Below, one piece after another: positions 6,795 through 9,184 of a DNA stretch of 9,184 nucleotides. The notes beneath the pieces are model-generated. The model saw only the letters and a list, made by a program, of their open reading frames with translations, did no database searches and was not told the origin of the DNA. How positions within the stretch are numbered: position 1 is the stretch's first letter; every line of letters starts with the position of its first letter. The stretch comes from WHTI01 sp046715095. GTDB taxonomy: Bacteria; Actinomycetota; CADDZG01; WHSQ01. The DNA lies in NCBI GenBank assembly GCA_046715095.1, contig JBKJZQ010000144.1, positions 1-9,184 on the forward strand, written 5' to 3'. The position numbers and the translations under genes were made by a program.

Positions 6795-6863
6795 TCCCGG
6801 GTGGGACTTTCAGGAAGATCGTTCGATCCGACAGGGTCACCGCCGAGCCCGAAGGGGCCGGTG

Positions 6864-7241
6864 GTGGACTACAGCCTCGCCCGCCGATCGGCGATCGCCT
6901 CGGTGCGCCGGGGGATGCTCGACACAGGCGACGTCTGCGACGCGCATCCCGAGCTCCTGCGGGCGGCGAAGAACATCGGCGAGGAGCTCGACTTCCCCTG
7001 TCCGATCTGTTCCCACGAGGCCCTGCGCGGCGTGCGCTACGTCTACGGCTCGGAGCTCAAGCGCAACAGCGGCCGGGTGGTCTATCCCCGGGAGTGGCTC
7101 GTGGAGCTGGCCGAGGCACACGATCAGTTCACCTGCTACGAGGTCGAGGTGTGCCTCGATTGCGCCTGGAACCATCTTGTGAGGGCCTATCAAGCGGGTC
7201 GCCGGTTCGGGAAGCCCCGGGAGCGACGGCGCCGCGGGTGA
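6864..7241 (+). CDS. DUF5318-like protein with two CxxC pairs
   Basis: Small cytoplasmic protein of 125 aa, resembling the actinobacterial DUF5318 family (M. tuberculosis Rv0049): the start VDYSLARRS, the segment VCDAHPELLRAAK, the pair FPCPICSHE and the pair EVCLDCAWNHLVRAY all follow that family's pattern as I remember it. The two CxxC pairs (C46/C49 and C97/C100 in this numbering) suggest one zinc-binding site. The C-terminus is strongly basic (KPRERRRRG). The biochemical function is unknown. Two consecutive GTG codons (6861 and 6864) could start it; GAAGGGG at 6851-6857 is 6 nt from the second, which is preferred. A GTG at 6801 is in frame but lacks a Shine-Dalgarno. It is divergent from padR and lies 71 bp upstream of the penicillin-binding protein gene, a conserved arrangement that suggests a cell-wall-related or regulatory role. 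Confidence 0.85.
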   Translation: MDYSLARRSAIASVRRGMLDTGDVCDAHPELLRAAKNIGEELDFPCPICSHEALRGVRYVYGSELKRNSGRVVYPREWLVELAEAHDQFTCYEVEVCLDCAWNHLVRAYQAGRRFGKPRERRRRG

Positions 7242-7312
7242 GGCTCGGTTCGCTAAGTTCCGGGATGGGGCAATGTCAGGGTTATGACCGGCCACGAATC
7301 TAGACTCGGACG

Positions 7313-9184
7313 GTGACCAGCAAAAGCGCCGCGTCCTCCGCGCCGGGTTGGTGGGCTCGGAGAGGCGCCAAGAAGACCCGGAAAGACGGGCGTTCCCGTC
7401 CGCAGCGGTTCCTCCTGCGCTGGGGCTGGGTGCTCGCGTTCGGGGGGATCCTGACGGGGATCGCGATCCTCCTCTTGACCTATGCGTTCGCGTCGATCCC
7501 GCTTCCTCGGGACATCAAGCTCGCCTCGGCGGCCAAGGTCTTGGATCGCAACGGCGAGGCGATCGGGATCTTCTCCGGTGAGGAGCGCCGCTTCATCATC
7601 GATGCGAAGCCGCTGATCGATGGACGCAAGAGCTTCGTGGGAGACGCCGTGATCGCGTCCGAGGACAAGGATTACTACGGGCATGGAGGCGTCTCGATCC
7701 GAGGGATCATCCGGGCCGCCTGGGCGAACGTCACCGGCGGTGAGGTCCAGCAGGGTGGATCGACCATCACCCAGCAGTACGTGAAGCAGGCGGTCCTTCA
7801 GGACACCGAACGCACGATCACGAGGAAGCTGAAGGAGGCAGTGCTCGCGATCAAGGTCGAGCGCAAGTTCTCCAAGAAGGAGATCCTCGGTTTCTACCTC
7901 AACACGATCTATCTGGGCCGCGGCGCCTACGGCTTCGAGGCCGCGGCGCAGACGTACTTCGACAAGAGGGCGGTCGAGCTCAACATCGGGCAGGCCGCGT
8001 TCCTCGCCGGCATCATCCCCTCCCCCGAGTCGTATCAGCCCGACGAGCACATGAAGCTGGCGAAGGAGCGGCGCGACCGCACGCTGGGCCTGATGGTTGA
8101 AGAGGGCTACGTCACCCAGGAGCAAGCCGATAAGTACCTCGGCAAGAAGATCAAACTTGCGCCGAACCAGGATGAGTCGCTCACGGATTCGCAGGCCGCG
8201 TTCTTCATGGAGTGGGTGCGCAAGGATTTCCTCGAACCGTATTTCGGGGACCAGCTGTACACGGGTGGACTCCAGATCCATACGACCCTCGACCTCGAGA
8301 TGCAGCAGTATGCAGAGGACGCGGTCGCTAATCAGCTCACGCTCAAGACCGAGCCCGAGGCATCGCTCGTGTCGATGACCCAGCGCGGTGAGGTGCGCGC
8401 GTTCGTCGGGGGCCGGGCGTTCACGAGCATCAAGAAAGCGCGCGGGTTCAACTACGCGGCCGACTATCCAGGACACGAAGCGGGTTCGACCCTGAAGTCG
8501 TGGACCTTGCTGGCCGCGATCGAAGACAATGTTTCGCTCCAGTCGCGTTTCTCGGGCAGCAGCCCGGTGACGATCACGAACCCGGCATGCGCCGGTCCCG
8601 ACGGGCAGTGGGTAACCGCCAACTTCGGCAACAGCCAGTTCGGCACGCTCGACCTGGTCGGGGCCACGACGAGCTCGGTGAACGTGATCTTCGCCCAGCT
8701 CATCGCCGAGATCGGTCCCGAAAAGGTCGCCCGGATGCTCGAGAAGTTCGGGTTCGCCCCGAAGTTCGGCGCCGACGAGATCGCCCCGAACTGCTCGCTG
8801 GCGGTCGGCTCCTTCGACGCCACCCCGGTCGAGATGGCGCGCGGCTACGCGGGCTTCGCGGCCGGGGGGCGCCTGCCCGACGTGGTCCCGGTCGCGTACG
8901 TGACCGACGAGGATGGCAACTGCCTCGTATCGTGGATCCCGCAGGACTTCGAATGCGACGAGGAGATCGACACCCAGGGCGAGCAGGTCGTCGAACAGAA
9001 TTCGGTCTACGCCCTCGACGCCACCCTGCAGAACGTGGTCAACGCGGGGACCGCAACGTCCGCAGCCCTTCCCGGGCGAGAGGTCGCCGGTAAGACCGGG
9101 ACCGCTCAGTTCAACGTGGCCTCGTGGTTCTCGGGCTATACCCCTCAGCTCGCGACCGTGGTGTGGATGGGCTATCCGGTCGAG
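7313..9184 (+). CDS. ponA: Class A penicillin-binding protein (PBP1A/PonA type), cut by window end
   Basis: Bifunctional peptidoglycan synthase that polymerises lipid II and cross-links stem peptides at the outer face of the membrane. The 624 codons seen have no stop, so the C-terminus is missing. Layout: basic cytoplasmic tail 1-35; one membrane anchor at about 37-60; GT51 glycosyltransferase with SEDKDYYGHGG at 116-126 (catalytic E117), QGGSTITQQ at 147-155, the RKLKEAVLAIKVER segment at 171-184, and FYLNTIYLGRGAYG at 194-207; then a penicillin-binding transpeptidase with STLK at 392-395 (nucleophile S392), SVN at 455-457 and KTGTAQ at 594-599. All catalytic residues are present. GSTLKSW replaces the commoner GS-x-FKP. 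The GTG at 7313 is the only sensible start: an in-frame TAG lies at 7301-7303 and no later start precedes the anchor sensibly. Its Shine-Dalgarno is weak. The neighbours match the ponA1 locus of mycobacteria. Confidence 0.95.
   Translation, partial: MTSKSAASSAPGWWARRGAKKTRKDGRSRPQRFLLRWGWVLAFGGILTGIAILLLTYAFASIPLPRDIKLASAAKVLDRNGEAIGIFSGEERRFIIDAKPLIDGRKSFVGDAVIASEDKDYYGHGGVSIRGIIRAAWANVTGGEVQQGGSTITQQYVKQAVLQDTERTITRKLKEAVLAIKVERKFSKKEILGFYLNTIYLGRGAYGFEAAAQTYFDKRAVELNIGQAAFLAGIIPSPESYQPDEHMKLAKERRDRTLGLMVEEGYVTQEQADKYLGKKIKLAPNQDESLTDSQAAFFMEWVRKDFLEPYFGDQLYTGGLQIHTTLDLEMQQYAEDAVANQLTLKTEPEASLVSMTQRGEVRAFVGGRAFTSIKKARGFNYAADYPGHEAGSTLKSWTLLAAIEDNVSLQSRFSGSSPVTITNPACAGPDGQWVTANFGNSQFGTLDLVGATTSSVNVIFAQLIAEIGPEKVARMLEKFGFAPKFGADEIAPNCSLAVGSFDATPVEMARGYAGFAAGGRLPDVVPVAYVTDEDGNCLVSWIPQDFECDEEIDTQGEQVVEQNSVYALDATLQNVVNAGTATSAALPGREVAGKTGTAQFNVASWFSGYTPQLATVVWMGYPVE

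Noticed and set aside
6817..6828. Inverted repeat gatcg-tt-cgatc in the DUF5318 leader
   Set aside because: Arms of only 5 bp; GATCG is very frequent in this DNA because of ATC isoleucine codons, so chance is likely.
6585..6860. Long upstream extension of the DUF5318-like frame into padR
   Set aside because: It runs across the divergent control region and the operator array; the family's conserved start and a GAAGGGG site place the start at 6861/6864.
7253..8476. Long minus-strand open frame of about 400 codons opposite ponA
   Set aside because: High-GC antisense shadow: the plus-strand frame has clear GT51 and transpeptidase motifs; the antisense product resembles no family.
1..9184. CRISPR arrays, tRNA genes, insertion sequences, attachment sites
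   Set aside because: No regularly spaced repeat-spacer units, cloverleaf-like sequences, transposase motifs or terminal repeats were seen.

Overview
The window is GC-rich DNA (about two thirds G+C by eye), densely coding, with several GTG starts and no mobile element, CRISPR array, tRNA or rRNA that I can see. It looks like chromosomal DNA of an actinobacterium (Actinomycetota). The strongest evidence is the right half: a PadR regulator plus inositol-1-phosphate synthase on the minus strand, divergent from a DUF5318-type protein and a class A penicillin-binding protein on the plus strand. This closely resembles the Mycobacterium tuberculosis Rv0046c (ino1), Rv0047c (PadR), Rv0049, Rv0050 (ponA1) neighbourhood. 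A PilT-type type IV pilus ATPase on the left points away from classical mycobacteria or streptomycetes and towards a deeper, probably uncultured, actinobacterial lineage; that placement is inference.

Left block, plus strand (161-3470): a PilT-like retraction ATPase, an HD-domain CCA tRNA nucleotidyltransferase 26 bp later, and a class I SAM-dependent methyltransferase whose ATG overlaps the CCA stop (ATGA). The three are probably co-transcribed. The block ends in a 63-bp convergent gap holding a perfect inverted repeat.

Middle block, minus strand (6643 down to 3534): padR, then ino1 after only 2 bp, then a strong GC-rich hairpin, then a 12-TM-type MFS transporter. The transporter's conserved first membrane segment extends upstream of its first canonical start codon, so it may start at an AUC codon preceded by a good Shine-Dalgarno sequence.

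Right block, plus strand (6864 to the window end): a small CxxC...CxxC protein (DUF5318-like), then a bifunctional PBP1A-type enzyme that runs off the window in frame at base 9184. The 220-bp divergent region between padR and the DUF5318 gene carries three copies of the palindrome GATATATC plus a degenerate fourth on an exact 13-bp grid. This is a good candidate PadR operator array that could control both directions.

Taken together, the right half links inositol supply (phosphatidylinositol, its mannosides, mycothiol in actinobacteria) with peptidoglycan synthesis across one regulated divergent promoter region. I see no clearly new multi-gene system. The points most worth checking are the phased operator array, the possible AUC start of the transporter, the hairpin directly in front of it, and the uncharacterised CxxC protein.
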